A DNA stretch of 64,000 bases, taken from Vibrio rumoiensis. GTDB taxonomy: Bacteria > Pseudomonadota > Gammaproteobacteria > Enterobacterales > Vibrionaceae. Within the stretch, counting starts at the first letter, position 1. Each line of letters opens with the position of its first letter. The position numbers were made by a program, and so were the translations under genes. The notes beneath the pieces are model-generated. The model was given only the letters and a program-made list of their open reading frames with translations. It ran no database searches and was not told the origin of the DNA. Location: positions 1,488,001 through 1,552,000 of the forward strand of contig NZ_AP018685.1 of NCBI RefSeq assembly GCF_002218045.2, written 5' to 3'. This document shows, piece after piece, positions 44,640 to 54,112 of the stretch.

Positions 44640-45788
44640 ATGCGATCTTTGATATCTCAGTGCACACGTTATTCTTCACTATTACTATTCAGCTCAATTG
44701 CCACTTTTACATCAGTAACAAGTGCTCAAGAAACCATTGAAAGTCCGCAAAGCTACACGACAAAGGTAGTGGCAGATAATTTAGGGGTTCTCTGGGGAAT
44801 AGATTGGGTAGATACAAATCAACTATTGATGACCGAACGCAGTGGCCATGTTTACCTACTCGATCTCACTACCAAGCAAAAATCTGAAATATCTGGCCTA
44901 CCTGACATCAAAGTGTCTGGTCAAGGTGGTTTGTTAGATGTCGCTCGTTATACCGATGCAAATAAACAAACTTGGTTTTACTTCACTTACGTGAAACCGC
45001 TGCAAGATGGTAATTCTGCAACCTCACTCGCTCGAGCTCAACTCGATATCGAGAATAAAGCCTTAACACAATGGCAAGATTTGCTAATAACGGATTCAGC
45101 CGATGACAGTAGCAAACACTTTGGTAGTCGCATCACCTTTGATGAATCAGGTCATGTCTTCTTTGGTGTGGGTGACCGCGGCAATCGTGATAATGGCCAA
45201 AACATGGATAACCAAGCCGCGGCTATTTTGCGCTTAAACATCGATGGTTCGGTACCTCAAGACAACCCATTTTTTAAAACAAAGCAAGGCAACCAAGCGA
45301 TATGGAGTTACGGGCATCGTAACCCTCAAGGTTTGGTTTATGATTCAAACCGAAAAATATTGTGGGAAGTCGAGCATGGCCCGCGTGGCGGCGATGAAAT
45401 TAACATGATCAAACCCGGGCTCAATTATGGCTGGGCGAAAACGTCACACGGTAAAGAATACTGGGGACCATTAGATGTCGGTGACGCTAAAACACTGCCA
45501 GATGTCGAAGCCCCAATTATGGTTTATATTCCTTCTATCGCGCCAAGCTCCGCGGTGATTTACCACGGCAATGCTTTCCCACAATGGCAAGGGAATTTAC
45601 TCATTGGTGCTCTCGCCAAAACCCATATCAATATGGTGTCATTCACTCCAGATAACCAAATCAACGAAGAAACTCGCTTAGTCGAAGATTTGAAAGAAAG
45701 GGTTCGAGATATCACTATCAGTAAACAAGGTTTGGTTTACTTCTCAACGGATTCTGGGAAGTTGTATCAACTTGCACCTAAAAAATAG
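44640..45788 (+). CDS. PQQ-type aldose dehydrogenase-like protein
   Basis: About 382 residues. Signal peptide 1-30 ('...SSIATFTSVTSA'), then a six-bladed propeller: 'LGVLWGIDWVDTNQLLMTERSG', 'GQGGLLDVARY', 'VFFGVGDRGNRDNGQNMDN', 'WSYGHRNPQGLVYD', 'WEVEHGPRGGDEINMIKPGLNYGW'. This is the soluble glucose/sorbosone dehydrogenase family (YliI-like), periplasmic, usually PQQ-dependent. Whether this organism makes PQQ cannot be seen here. The ATG at 44640 has GAGAG ten bases before it; a start three codons earlier (44631) is also possible. Confidence 0.85.
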   Translation: MRSLISQCTRYSSLLLFSSIATFTSVTSAQETIESPQSYTTKVVADNLGVLWGIDWVDTNQLLMTERSGHVYLLDLTTKQKSEISGLPDIKVSGQGGLLDVARYTDANKQTWFYFTYVKPLQDGNSATSLARAQLDIENKALTQWQDLLITDSADDSSKHFGSRITFDESGHVFFGVGDRGNRDNGQNMDNQAAAILRLNIDGSVPQDNPFFKTKQGNQAIWSYGHRNPQGLVYDSNRKILWEVEHGPRGGDEINMIKPGLNYGWAKTSHGKEYWGPLDVGDAKTLPDVEAPIMVYIPSIAPSSAVIYHGNAFPQWQGNLLIGALAKTHINMVSFTPDNQINEETRLVEDLKERVRDITISKQGLVYFSTDSGKLYQLAPKK

Positions 45789-45807
45789 ATCAAGTAGTTT
45801 TGAAATC

Positions 45808-45855
45808 AAAGCCAATAAGTAAAAATAAGCCACTCTTATTGGCTTTATATTTTTC
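45808..45855. terminator. Bidirectional terminator
   Basis: AAAGCCAATAAG (45808-45819) pairs with its complement at 45835-45846; a T-rich tail follows on the plus strand and the opposite gene ends at 45871. Confidence 0.8.
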
Positions 45856-45870
45856 TAAGTCATTAGCGCG

Positions 45871-46410
45871 CTAAATCAGCCCTTTCAACTTAGCTAAACC
45901 ATAAGCATTAACGGTTGAAGCATCTTTAATTTCACCTGAAATAATACGCTGTTCAAATTCAGCAATCGGCATTTTTTTGGTGATCAACCCTTCTTCCTCT
46001 GGATCGAGGTTTCTTTCTGCTTGTGTTAGATCGGTCGCCAAATAAATATGATAGCCTTGATTGGAATAGCCGTATGCAAGGTATTGAAAGCCGACATAAG
46101 TCATATTGCCTGCGAGCAAGCCTGTTTCTTCTTTTAGTTCACCGGCGGCCAATACCACAGGGTCCGCATCTGGGTTACTCTCCCAAGCGCCTTGCGGAAA
46201 CTCTAATAAGCGCTCTCCAACCGCATAGCGATATTGCTCAACCAAGTGTACATAATCAGCTTCAATAGGAAGAATAATGACAAAATCTGGTTTTTCCACC
46301 ACCCCATAAATGCCTTTTGCTCCGCTGGCACGTTCAATTTGATCTTCACGTACTGTCATCCACTTATTTTGATAAACCACTTCAGAATGCAGTGTTTTTA
46401 TTTCGCTCAT
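45871..46410 (-). CDS. Nudix hydrolase, ADP-ribose pyrophosphatase-like
   Basis: 179 residues. 'EKPDFVIILPIEADYVHLVEQYRYAVGERLLEFPQG' leads to the Nudix box, here 'GAWESNPDADPVVLAAGELKEETGLLAG'. The catalytic EExG part is intact (KEETG); the usual arginine before the first catalytic glutamate is glycine (AAGEL), a variant found in some relatives. Likely substrates are nucleoside diphosphate sugars such as ADP-ribose, but this is uncertain. Part of a run of minus-strand genes. Confidence 0.82.
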   Translation of the reverse strand: MSEIKTLHSEVVYQNKWMTVREDQIERASGAKGIYGVVEKPDFVIILPIEADYVHLVEQYRYAVGERLLEFPQGAWESNPDADPVVLAAGELKEETGLLAGNMTYVGFQYLAYGYSNQGYHIYLATDLTQAERNLDPEEEGLITKKMPIAEFEQRIISGEIKDASTVNAYGLAKLKGLI

Positions 46411-46437
46411 TTTTATACCTTTAAAACGTATTGAGGC

Positions 46438-46479
46438 CTTGAAGACTTAATCTGATAACTTGAAGACTTAATCTGATAA
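46438..46479. repeat. 21-bp tandem duplication across a stop codon
   Basis: CTTGAAGACTTAATCTGATAA occurs twice in a row (46438-46458 and 46459-46479). The inner copy holds the last codons and TAA of the SIMPL gene; the outer copy repeats the same 'LSD stop' after it. A recent slippage or duplication event is likely. Confidence 0.95.
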
Positions 46480-47214
46480 ATAATATTGCACGGTAGAAAC
46501 GACCCGTATCTTTTTAATATAAGGGGTATTTTTATCTCTTGCTGAAATGGTAAATTGGCCTTGCGATGCTCGTTTTATCTTACCAAGCTGGCTGTCGGAA
46601 TCTTTGGCAAACTTTTCAGCTACGACGCGGGCATTTTTGGTCGCCTCTTCAATCATTGCAGGCTTAATATCGTTGAGTCCAGTAAAGATATATTCAGGTT
46701 GAGATGCATAACTGTCACCACTGAACACAATACCTTGTTTGCCCAGTTCGGACATTTCGCTCATGACATTACGCACGATATCAATTTTTTGTGAATACAC
46801 TGTTACGGTTTGATTGGCAGAATAACGAAATTCAGCACGAGAATTATCTCCCCATTGCTGGGCTGACTTATCCACAATAGCAGGCGCGCTAAAACTGATC
46901 GCTTCAGGAGAAACACCTTTTAATAATAAGAACGCTTTAATCTTTTCGGTATTTCTATCAACATCATTATATAAACCCGATAAATCGTTGCTGGCTACCG
47001 TGAATTGAATTGGCCATATCACAACATCCGCGGTCACTTCTTTCTCTGCCAGCCCTTTCACCGTCACACTACGCTCATACTGTTTATATTCAATTGCAGC
47101 AGAACCCAGTTGATAACCCAAAATACCTAAACCGATACAGATAAAAAATCCAAGCAATAATGCAGGGACAAGTAAGCTTGATGTCTCTTTATGATTGGTA
47201 CGTGAATCTGTCAT
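46468..47214 (-). CDS. SIMPL (YggE-like) domain membrane protein
   Basis: 248 residues. One N-terminal transmembrane helix (about 15-37), then the SIMPL domain: 'RSVTVKGLAEKEVTADVVIWPIQFTVAS', 'YSANQTVTVYSQKIDIVRNVMSEM' and 'EEATKNARVVAEKFAKDSDSQLGKI'. YggE relatives in E. coli lower oxidative stress, but no mechanism is established. The final residues and stop lie within a 21-bp tandem duplication. Confidence 0.85.
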   Translation of the reverse strand: MTDSRTNHKETSSLLVPALLLGFFICIGLGILGYQLGSAAIEYKQYERSVTVKGLAEKEVTADVVIWPIQFTVASNDLSGLYNDVDRNTEKIKAFLLLKGVSPEAISFSAPAIVDKSAQQWGDNSRAEFRYSANQTVTVYSQKIDIVRNVMSEMSELGKQGIVFSGDSYASQPEYIFTGLNDIKPAMIEEATKNARVVAEKFAKDSDSQLGKIKRASQGQFTISARDKNTPYIKKIRVVSTVQYYLSD

Positions 47215-47226
47215 ATTGCCTTCCTT

Positions 47227-47628
47227 TTATTTACGATCAGCAGGGTGATTAACGCCATCACTGGTCGGCACATCGCCCAAATCAAATGGATTGACACCTT
47301 CTAGACATCCTAAATTAAAACCATATTCTTTAGGATCTGAACGACGCTGATGATGCGTATAAATTCCACACACAGAACAAAAGTAATGCTTCGCGGTTCC
47401 GGTATTGAACTGATACAAACGCAGAGCTTCATGCCCCTTGATGACTTTCAGATTATCCAATAATACCGAACCAACAATCGCCCCTCGACGACGGCAAAAA
47501 GAACAATCACAACGACGTGGCTTTTCAATACCATTAGGTAAAGTTAATTCCAATTCGACGGTACCACAATGGCAAACCGCCCTATGCTTGAGTAAAATTT
47601 CCGTTGTTCCAATCGTCTTAATCATCAT
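47227..47628 (-). CDS. GFA family zinc protein
   Basis: 133 residues. Zinc-binding cysteines are 'AVCHCGTVELEL', 'RRCDCSFCRRRGAIVG' and 'HYFCSVCGIYTHHQRRS', the glutathione-dependent formaldehyde-activating enzyme (GFA/CENP-V) fold. The substrate of this subgroup is unknown. It starts 12 bases upstream of the SIMPL gene on the same strand and is likely co-transcribed with it. Confidence 0.85.
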   Translation of the reverse strand: MMIKTIGTTEILLKHRAVCHCGTVELELTLPNGIEKPRRCDCSFCRRRGAIVGSVLLDNLKVIKGHEALRLYQFNTGTAKHYFCSVCGIYTHHQRRSDPKEYGFNLGCLEGVNPFDLGDVPTSDGVNHPADRK

Positions 47629-47782
47629 TCTTCCCTGTTCAATATTGTCGATTAACGTCTTGATATTAGTCGATAGTCACTTCAAATGATACGACCAAGC
47701 GGTGAGCGTTTCGTTAAGGTTCTCTCTACTAAATAAAACAAGTACAATACCGCCATCAGAGTGATTAAGAAGTAGCTGAGAA

Positions 47783-48478
47783 ATGGTGAAGTTAAGTAAA
47801 CGCCTACAACATATTGAATCAATAATCCCAAATCACTACCAACATATTTGGGATTGTTGTTGTGACCATGGTTTTTTAGGTGCCGCATTACTACAACGCC
47901 AAGCCGCCCCATTTATTCACTTTGTCGATATCGTTCCTGAGTTAACCTCATTAGTGCAAACTCGCTTAGAGCAATTTTTTGCTCACTCTGCCTCTCAGTG
48001 GCAGGTCTATTGCCAAGATGTCAAAACCTTACCTCTAGATAAATCAGCAGGGAAACAATTAGTTATCATAGCAGGCGTTGGCGGCGATTTAATGATAGAG
48101 ATCATTCGCACCTTACATCAGCAATATTCTCACCTAGCAATTGACTACCTACTCTGCCCGGTTTATCAGCAATTTAACTTACGACAGACCTTGGTCGAAC
48201 TGAATATGAGTTTGAAACAAGAGCACCTAATTGAAGATAAAGGGCGTTTTTATGAGATTCTGTATGTCTCACACAAGGCCCCTCAATGTTCACAAGAGAC
48301 TATTCACCCAATTGGTGAGCAAATTTGGCAACATACTGACGCCGCACAAGCCGATATCAATAAGCGCTATCTAAAAAGAACCCTAACCCACTACACTCGT
48401 ATGCAGCAAAGTGATCCAACACAAGCACAACAACCTATAAAGTGGTATTCGCATATACAGCATCAATTGAATCTGTGA
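47783..48478 (+). CDS. trmK: TrmK-like tRNA (adenine22-N1)-methyltransferase
   Basis: 231 residues. 'LSKRLQHIESIIP' and 'IWDCCCDHGFLGAALLQR' form the SAM-binding start of the TrmK family, and 'LVIIAGVGGDLMIEIIRTL' and 'YLLCPVYQQFNLRQTLVELN' follow. The usual family DIGSDH reads DCCCDH here, as in other Vibrio relatives. It methylates A22 in tRNAs in Gram-positive bacteria; activity in Vibrio is inferred. Monocistronic. Confidence 0.8.
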   Translation: MVKLSKRLQHIESIIPNHYQHIWDCCCDHGFLGAALLQRQAAPFIHFVDIVPELTSLVQTRLEQFFAHSASQWQVYCQDVKTLPLDKSAGKQLVIIAGVGGDLMIEIIRTLHQQYSHLAIDYLLCPVYQQFNLRQTLVELNMSLKQEHLIEDKGRFYEILYVSHKAPQCSQETIHPIGEQIWQHTDAAQADINKRYLKRTLTHYTRMQQSDPTQAQQPIKWYSHIQHQLNL

Positions 48479-48782
48479 GTTAAAAACAAAGTCGCCGACA
48501 TGAGTGTATACAAAATAAATATTTATTGTATATAATTAACCTAACTGAAAATCTCACTAACCCTCACTGCAATTGATTTAAAAACAAACAATTAGAGAAA
48601 AAATCACCATTGCACCACATTGTTCATCAATGCATTAAAAACGATTTTCTGTGCGCTAAAGCCAAACATTGCAGAAAGATTGTTTACAATTGCTATGTGC
48701 ATTTTAATATAGCGCTATACTATCGAATCTATGTATCTGTTCCGAACCAAGCAAATTTTGCTCGTAGAAAAAGAGTCCGACA
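48479..48782 (+). other. Upstream region of maeA
   Basis: A 304-base AT-rich stretch with no gene. TTTACA (about 48683) followed 17 bases later by AATATA is a possible promoter, though not a strong match. No operator or terminator for the preceding gene is recognised. Confidence 0.35.
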
Positions 48783-50471
48783 ATGAATAACGATAAACGT
48801 CCCCTATATATTACCTACGCTGGCCCAGTATTAATGGCTACCCCGCTTCTTAACAAAGGTAGCGGTTTTACCTTTGAAGAAAGAAAAGAATTCAATCTTG
48901 AGGGTCTATTACCAGAAGCAACAGAGACCATTCAAGAACAAGTAGAACGTGCATATCGACAATATCAAGCCTTCGAAAGTGATATGGATAAGCATATTTA
49001 TCTACGTAATATTCAAGACACTAACGAAACACTTTTCTACCGCTTAGTTCAGAATCACATTTCTGAAATGATGCCTATTATCTACACTCCGACTGTAGGT
49101 GCGGCATGTGAAAACTTTTCAAACATTTATCGTCGTGGTCGTGGTCTCTTTATCTCTTATCCAAACCGTGATCGTATCGATGACTTAGTTAACAATGCCA
49201 CCAGCCAAAATGTGAAAGTCATCGTGGTCACTGATGGTGAGCGCATTTTAGGTCTTGGCGACCAAGGGATTGGCGGCATGGGTATCCCTATCGGTAAGCT
49301 CTCGCTTTATACCGCTTGTGGTGGGATCAGCCCAGCCTATACCTTACCTATCGTACTTGATGTGGGTACCAACAATCCGCAACGTTTAGCGGACCCTATG
49401 TACATGGGTTGGCGTCATCCGCGTATTACTGGCGCTGAATATGACAAATTTGTCGATGACTTTATGCAAGCAATCAAGCGTCGTTGGCCAGATGCACTGA
49501 TTCAATTTGAAGACTTTGCGCAGAAAAATGCCATGCCTTTACTTGAGCGTTACAAAGACAAAGTGTGCTGCTTTAACGATGATATTCAAGGCACCGCAGC
49601 GGTAACCGTTGGCTCGCTAATTGCGGCTTGTCATGCAGCAGGTAGTAAACTGTCTGAACAGCGTGTGACTTTTGTTGGTGCAGGTTCGGCAGGTTGTGGT
49701 ATTGCTGAAGCCATCATTGCTCAAATGGTCTCTGAAGGCTTAACGGATGAACAAGCTCGCTCTCAGGTGTATATGGTTGACCGTTGGGGCTTATTGCAAC
49801 AAGGCATGAAGAACCTGCTTGATTTCCAACAGCGATTGGTACAAAAAAACAAACATTTAAAAGATTGGAAAGGTGAAGAACAAGGCTATTCATTACTTGA
49901 TGTGATGCATAACGCTAAACCAACCGTGCTCATTGGTGTATCTGGTGTTCCGGGGCTATTTAGCCAAGAAGTGATTGAAACCATGCATGCGCATTGTGAA
50001 CGCCCTATTATCTTCCCGCTATCTAACCCAACCAGTCGAGTTGAAGGTACGCCGCAAGACATTTTCCAATGGACAAACGGTAAGGCCTTGATCGCAACCG
50101 GTAGCCCATTCGCTCCAGTCAAATATGAAGGAAAAGATTACCCAATTGCACAATGCAACAATAGTTATATTTTCCCAGGTATTGGCTTAGGCGTACTTGC
50201 AGTTTCTGCTTCACGCGTGACTGATGAAATGTTAATGGAATCAAGCCGTGCTTTAGCAACCTGCTCACCATTAGCCCTAAAAGGTAAAGGCGCATTACTT
50301 CCACCTTTAGAAGAAATTCATCTTGTCTCCAAGAAAATTGCCTTTGCGGTGGCGAAAAAAGCCATTGAACAAGGTGTCGCACTTTCAATTACTGATGATG
50401 CCATTGAATCTGCAATTGAAAACGGGTTTTGGCAGCCGGAGTATCGTCGTTATAAACGTACCGCATTCTAA
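48783..50471 (+). CDS. maeA: NAD-dependent malic enzyme
   Basis: 562 residues (E. coli MaeA 565). 'MMPIIYTPTVGAACENFSNIYRRGRGLFIS', 'TDGERILGLGDQGIGGMGIPIGKLSLY', the metal site 'QFEDFAQKNAMPLLERY..KVCCFNDDIQGTAAVT' and the NAD-binding 'RVTFVGAGSAGCGIAEAI'. It oxidatively decarboxylates malate to pyruvate, linking the TCA cycle to gluconeogenic precursors. The 'GAGSAG' loop fits the NAD type. A terminator follows. Confidence 0.96.
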   Translation: MNNDKRPLYITYAGPVLMATPLLNKGSGFTFEERKEFNLEGLLPEATETIQEQVERAYRQYQAFESDMDKHIYLRNIQDTNETLFYRLVQNHISEMMPIIYTPTVGAACENFSNIYRRGRGLFISYPNRDRIDDLVNNATSQNVKVIVVTDGERILGLGDQGIGGMGIPIGKLSLYTACGGISPAYTLPIVLDVGTNNPQRLADPMYMGWRHPRITGAEYDKFVDDFMQAIKRRWPDALIQFEDFAQKNAMPLLERYKDKVCCFNDDIQGTAAVTVGSLIAACHAAGSKLSEQRVTFVGAGSAGCGIAEAIIAQMVSEGLTDEQARSQVYMVDRWGLLQQGMKNLLDFQQRLVQKNKHLKDWKGEEQGYSLLDVMHNAKPTVLIGVSGVPGLFSQEVIETMHAHCERPIIFPLSNPTSRVEGTPQDIFQWTNGKALIATGSPFAPVKYEGKDYPIAQCNNSYIFPGIGLGVLAVSASRVTDEMLMESSRALATCSPLALKGKGALLPPLEEIHLVSKKIAFAVAKKAIEQGVALSITDDAIESAIENGFWQPEYRRYKRTAF

Positions 50472-50533
50472 GTGGAATACTTCTAGCCATGACTATTTCG
50501 GCTAGAAATCAAACAATAATGACAACATAATGT

Positions 50534-50570
50534 AAGCTCACTTTAATATTTAAACAAAGTGGGCTTTTTT
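50534..50570 (+). terminator. Terminator after maeA
   Basis: AAGCTCACTTT (50534-50544) pairs with AAAGTGGGCTT (50556-50566) with one wobble, followed by a T-run. Confidence 0.85.
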
Positions 50571-50726
50571 ATTTTTCACTGTCTAATTACGCTGTTATTA
50601 TCAACTATCTCAACGATTCCCCACTCAGTAGGTCATATTATATGGATATCAACATGATAAGAAACTGTGATTTTTTTATGGGGCTCATTCCATTTTCAAG
50701 CCATATCGAGTATTGACTCTAGCGCG

Positions 50727-51440
50727 ATGATTATAAGCCAAGACCGACTTCAATTAGCTCTAAAATGGCTCACCCGTAGCTTAACGGCTTTGGCGATCAT
50801 ATTAGTATTGTTTATCAGCGGAATAGTACTCATCGACAGGTTGATTAGCTGGCAAACCCAAAGCTCTATTTACCATGATATTGCTGATGTTCCTAAATAC
50901 GATATTGGCTTAGTACTTGGCACTAGCAAATATATTGGCCATACCCTAAATACTTATTACTCACATCGAATTGAAGCAGCGATTGAGCTGCATCGACAAG
51001 GAAAAGTAAACACTTTTTTACTAAGTGGCGATAACGCGCACCGCTCTTATAACGAGCCTTGGACCATGAAGCGAGACTTGCTAAAAGCCGGCATAAAAGA
51101 AGAAAACATCCACCTTGACTACGCAGGATTCCGAACACTTGATTCGATTGTTCGAGCAAAAGAAATTTTTCTCGCCGACCATTTTTTAATCATCACCCAA
51201 GACTTTCACTGTGAACGTGCGCTCTACATTGCCCGATACAACCATATCAATGCTCAATGTTTAGCCGTACCGGGGCCAGTTGAAACCTCAGGATTATCTA
51301 TTCGAATCCGTGAAGTATTTGCAAGAACCAAAGCTTTTTTAGATCTCTATATTTTAAACTCTCAGCCAAAGTTTTTAGGTCCAATCAAACCTATTTGGCA
51401 AGCACGCCAAGAAGAGTCTTCTAACCAAGAACTAAACTAG
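50727..51440 (+). CDS. sanA: SanA envelope protein
   Basis: About 237 residues, one N-terminal transmembrane helix (about 15-37), then the DUF218 domain. It matches E. coli SanA through the family stretches 'VLGTSKYIG', 'YSHRIEAAIELHRQGKVN', 'LLSGDNAHRSYNEPWTMKRDL', 'LDYAGFRTLDSIVRAKEIF' and 'IITQDFHCERALYIA'. SanA affects envelope permeability (vancomycin at high temperature) in E. coli. Longer frames upstream are open; the ATG at 50727 gives the family start, although its SD is weak. Confidence 0.88.
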   Translation: MIISQDRLQLALKWLTRSLTALAIILVLFISGIVLIDRLISWQTQSSIYHDIADVPKYDIGLVLGTSKYIGHTLNTYYSHRIEAAIELHRQGKVNTFLLSGDNAHRSYNEPWTMKRDLLKAGIKEENIHLDYAGFRTLDSIVRAKEIFLADHFLIITQDFHCERALYIARYNHINAQCLAVPGPVETSGLSIRIREVFARTKAFLDLYILNSQPKFLGPIKPIWQARQEESSNQELN

Positions 51441-51451
51441 GAAACAGCGAA

Positions 51452-52765
51452 TTACACGAACTTTTCTAGCGTTTCAACACGGTTACGCCCATTATTCTTC
51501 GCATGGTATAACGCTTCATCGGCTCTTGCGGTCATTTCAGTTACACTTTCACCTGCCACCATTTCGGTTACACCAAAACTACAAGTTAACGTTCCTACTT
51601 CCGGCCATTGATAAACTTCAACCATCGAACGAATACGCTCTGCAACCATCTCGGCACCTTCAAGGTTGGCGTTAGGGCAAAAGATTATAAACTCTTCTCC
51701 ACCCCATCTGACCAAACGATCACCATCTCGTAACTGCCCATAAACCAGATCAACAAACTCCCGTAAAACTTGGTCTCCCACATTATGCCCAAAAGTATCG
51801 TTCACCGCTTTAAAGTGATCTAAATCAACATAAATGATTGATAGCTTTGACGTTCCCCAGCGAACTCTTCGAGCGATGTTGTCTAACCAATCGCGAATAG
51901 AACGGCGGTTGCAAGCCCCGGTTAGTTCGTCTTTGGTTGCACTTTGAGCAGCCTCTGTATATTTACTTTCTAATGCTTTATTCAGTTGATTAAGATGAGA
52001 AGTATGTACTTCCATTTTTTTCACTCGTTTTCTCGATTGAAATAACTCGTAGAATAAAAAAGCAAAGGCGGCAACAAACCAGATGGATAATAAACTGAAC
52101 GCAAAGGCACGCGGGCTTAAGTAATCACCTTTAAAAATAATTTTATTTACTGTGATGATATGATCGCCAATCACAGAGCCAGAGTCTGTCGCCACTTGAA
52201 TCATGGACACATTATCAAGTTTCACCCCTGATTCCTCTATTGGAATATTGTAATCAAACAACCACCAAGTCAGCACTTGAAACTTATCATAACCAATCTC
52301 TCTCCCCCCTTTTTCAAAACCAGGGTGATATTCAATACCGTTATATTTCAACGTATTGTCATCTTCAGGATTAAATATTTTAGGCTCAAAATTTCGAAAA
52401 TTCACTCTAACTCTCGCCGTATCTTCTTGCACACCTTTATAATCAATATCTAAAAAAACACGATCATAACCAGACAAATCGACGCCATGCTTAATATCAT
52501 CGGCTAAGCTAATCGTCATTTCACAATATGGCCACAAATAATCACTTTTTGCTAAACGGCATGACATCGTCGCTTTTTCACCAACGATGCTGAGACTTGC
52601 CTGACTACTGCCACCAACAACGGTGTCAGAAGCCACTTTATATGGGTAAAACTGAGGCGTTACTTCAAGCGTTTTCTCATGTCCAAATAAGTAATAAAGT
52701 ACTGAGAGCAAAATATTAAGCACAATAATCACAAGTACGGCTTTGATGTATAGCTTGTTAAGCAT
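51452..52765 (-). CDS. Diguanylate cyclase with periplasmic sensor
   Basis: 437 residues. Transmembrane helices near 8-27 and 222-242 enclose a periplasmic domain of about 190 residues with beta-rich content ('GVDLSGYDRVFLDIDYKG', 'YDKFQVLTWWLFDYNIPIEES'), resembling a galactose-binding/CBM-like sandwich. A short coiled coil leads to the GGDEF domain ('DELTGACNRRSIRDWL', 'IYVDLDHFKAVNDTFGHNVGD', 'VRWGGEEFIIFCP'). GGEEF is an active form, and RDGD five residues before it fits the inhibitory c-di-GMP site. It should make c-di-GMP in response to a periplasmic signal. Confidence 0.9.
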   Translation of the reverse strand: MLNKLYIKAVLVIIVLNILLSVLYYLFGHEKTLEVTPQFYPYKVASDTVVGGSSQASLSIVGEKATMSCRLAKSDYLWPYCEMTISLADDIKHGVDLSGYDRVFLDIDYKGVQEDTARVRVNFRNFEPKIFNPEDDNTLKYNGIEYHPGFEKGGREIGYDKFQVLTWWLFDYNIPIEESGVKLDNVSMIQVATDSGSVIGDHIITVNKIIFKGDYLSPRAFAFSLLSIWFVAAFAFLFYELFQSRKRVKKMEVHTSHLNQLNKALESKYTEAAQSATKDELTGACNRRSIRDWLDNIARRVRWGTSKLSIIYVDLDHFKAVNDTFGHNVGDQVLREFVDLVYGQLRDGDRLVRWGGEEFIIFCPNANLEGAEMVAERIRSMVEVYQWPEVGTLTCSFGVTEMVAGESVTEMTARADEALYHAKNNGRNRVETLEKFV

Positions 52766-53042
52766 TTTTATTCCTTAGTCGATCACTTATCCCACTTGAT
52801 TCACTTACTTTGTCCTTCACTACGGGAATTTATCTCAATTTTGTTCGTTGCTTATGATTTAGCACCACCTACAAACGCCATGTTCATTATATTATGTGGC
52901 CATTTTTAGTGAGTAAAAGACTTGTTACAACATAAAACCAAAACAAACACTCAATAAATGAGTGGTTATAATTATCACCAATGAAAACACTAGAAGTATA
53001 AAGGCCATCAAAATTTCGATAGACTAGACAAAATTAATAAAA

Positions 53043-53891
53043 ATGAGCAGATCAATGTCACTAAATATCACTGGAACTTTATCGAAACTCAGCGCTCACT
53101 TAGAGCCTCAATCCGCTAATCAAGTCCAATATCAATTACCTATCGGTGAAGATAAAGTCGCGCTGAACCCTTATATCGGGCAAACCATTACACTGACTCA
53201 TACTGGCAATATTTTTTGCTCATCTTGCGGAAAGAAAACCAAGAAAAGCTACTCACAAGGCCATTGCTTTGTTTGTATGAAAAAGTTGGCGAGTTGTGAC
53301 ATGTGTATTATGAAACCAGAAACCTGCCATTACGATCAAGGTACTTGCCGTGAGCCTCAATGGGGCGAAGAAAATTGCATGGTCGATCACTATGTTTATT
53401 TATCGAACACTTCAAGTTTGAAAGTCGGCATTACTCGCCACACCCAAATTCCCACCCGTTGGATTGACCAAGGTGCGACTCAAGGCTTGCCGATTTTTAA
53501 AGTAAAAACTCGTCATATTTCAGGGCTAATCGAAGTTGAACTAGCTAAGCATATTGCCGATAAAACCAACTGGCGCACACTGCTAAAAGAAAATGGCGAA
53601 GATATTGCTTTAGAAGAGAGATTTGCTGAACTGCTACCTCTGATCCAACCGACACTTGATCTCGTTAAGCAACAGTTTGGTGATGATGCGGTAGAAGTTT
53701 TGTCTTCCGACATTACCCCTATTGACTACCCAGTAGAACAACACCCGGTCAAAATAGTCTCGCATAACTTTGATAAAAACCCTGTTGTGACGGGCCAATT
53801 ACAAGGTATTAAAGGACAATATCTAATTTTAGATACCGGGGTGATTAACATCCGGAAATTTACTTCGTATGAAGTGACGTTTAGTGATTAA
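53043..53891 (+). CDS. DUF2797 family protein
   Basis: 282 residues. A cysteine-rich zinc region ('CSSCGKKTKKSYSQGHCFVCMKKLASCDMCIMKPETCHY') is followed by a GIY-YIG-like segment ('HYVYLSNTSSLKVGITRHTQIPTRWIDQGAT'). This is the DUF2797 layout; function unknown. A second ATG four codons in could be the start. A terminator follows at 53912. Confidence 0.82.
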   Translation: MSRSMSLNITGTLSKLSAHLEPQSANQVQYQLPIGEDKVALNPYIGQTITLTHTGNIFCSSCGKKTKKSYSQGHCFVCMKKLASCDMCIMKPETCHYDQGTCREPQWGEENCMVDHYVYLSNTSSLKVGITRHTQIPTRWIDQGATQGLPIFKVKTRHISGLIEVELAKHIADKTNWRTLLKENGEDIALEERFAELLPLIQPTLDLVKQQFGDDAVEVLSSDITPIDYPVEQHPVKIVSHNFDKNPVVTGQLQGIKGQYLILDTGVINIRKFTSYEVTFSD

Positions 53892-53911
53892 CGATTAAGC
53901 AAAAACAAACA

Positions 53912-53951
53912 AGCCACCAAATAGAAAACATTAATTCTTCTGGTGGCTTTC
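53912..53951 (+). terminator. Terminator after the DUF2797 gene
   Basis: AAGCCACCA (53912-53920) pairs with TGGTGGCTT (53942-53950), with additional A/T pairs inside. The T-run is short. Confidence 0.7.
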
Positions 53952-54112
53952 CCCAAATAAAGTTTAATCAACCCACTTATCTTATCGCGCGAGGTGAAGC
54001 CGTCGATATAGACCATGGGGGTCATATCTTTTATGATTTCATCAACCTTATTATCTAACATCGCCTTTTCTTTAAGATCTGTAGGAGGAGCAACTTTTGA
54101 TAAAAAATAGGA

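Noticed and set aside
46438..46479. Tandem repeat considered as part of a CRISPR array
   Set aside because: Only two directly abutting copies with no spacers, located across a gene's stop codon. No CRISPR array or cas gene was found in the window.
53889..54112. Open frame on the minus strand running through the DUF2797 terminator
   Set aside because: Lacks a start codon with a ribosome-binding site and reads through a terminator hairpin at its end; kept only as a possible remnant in the immunity-position finding.
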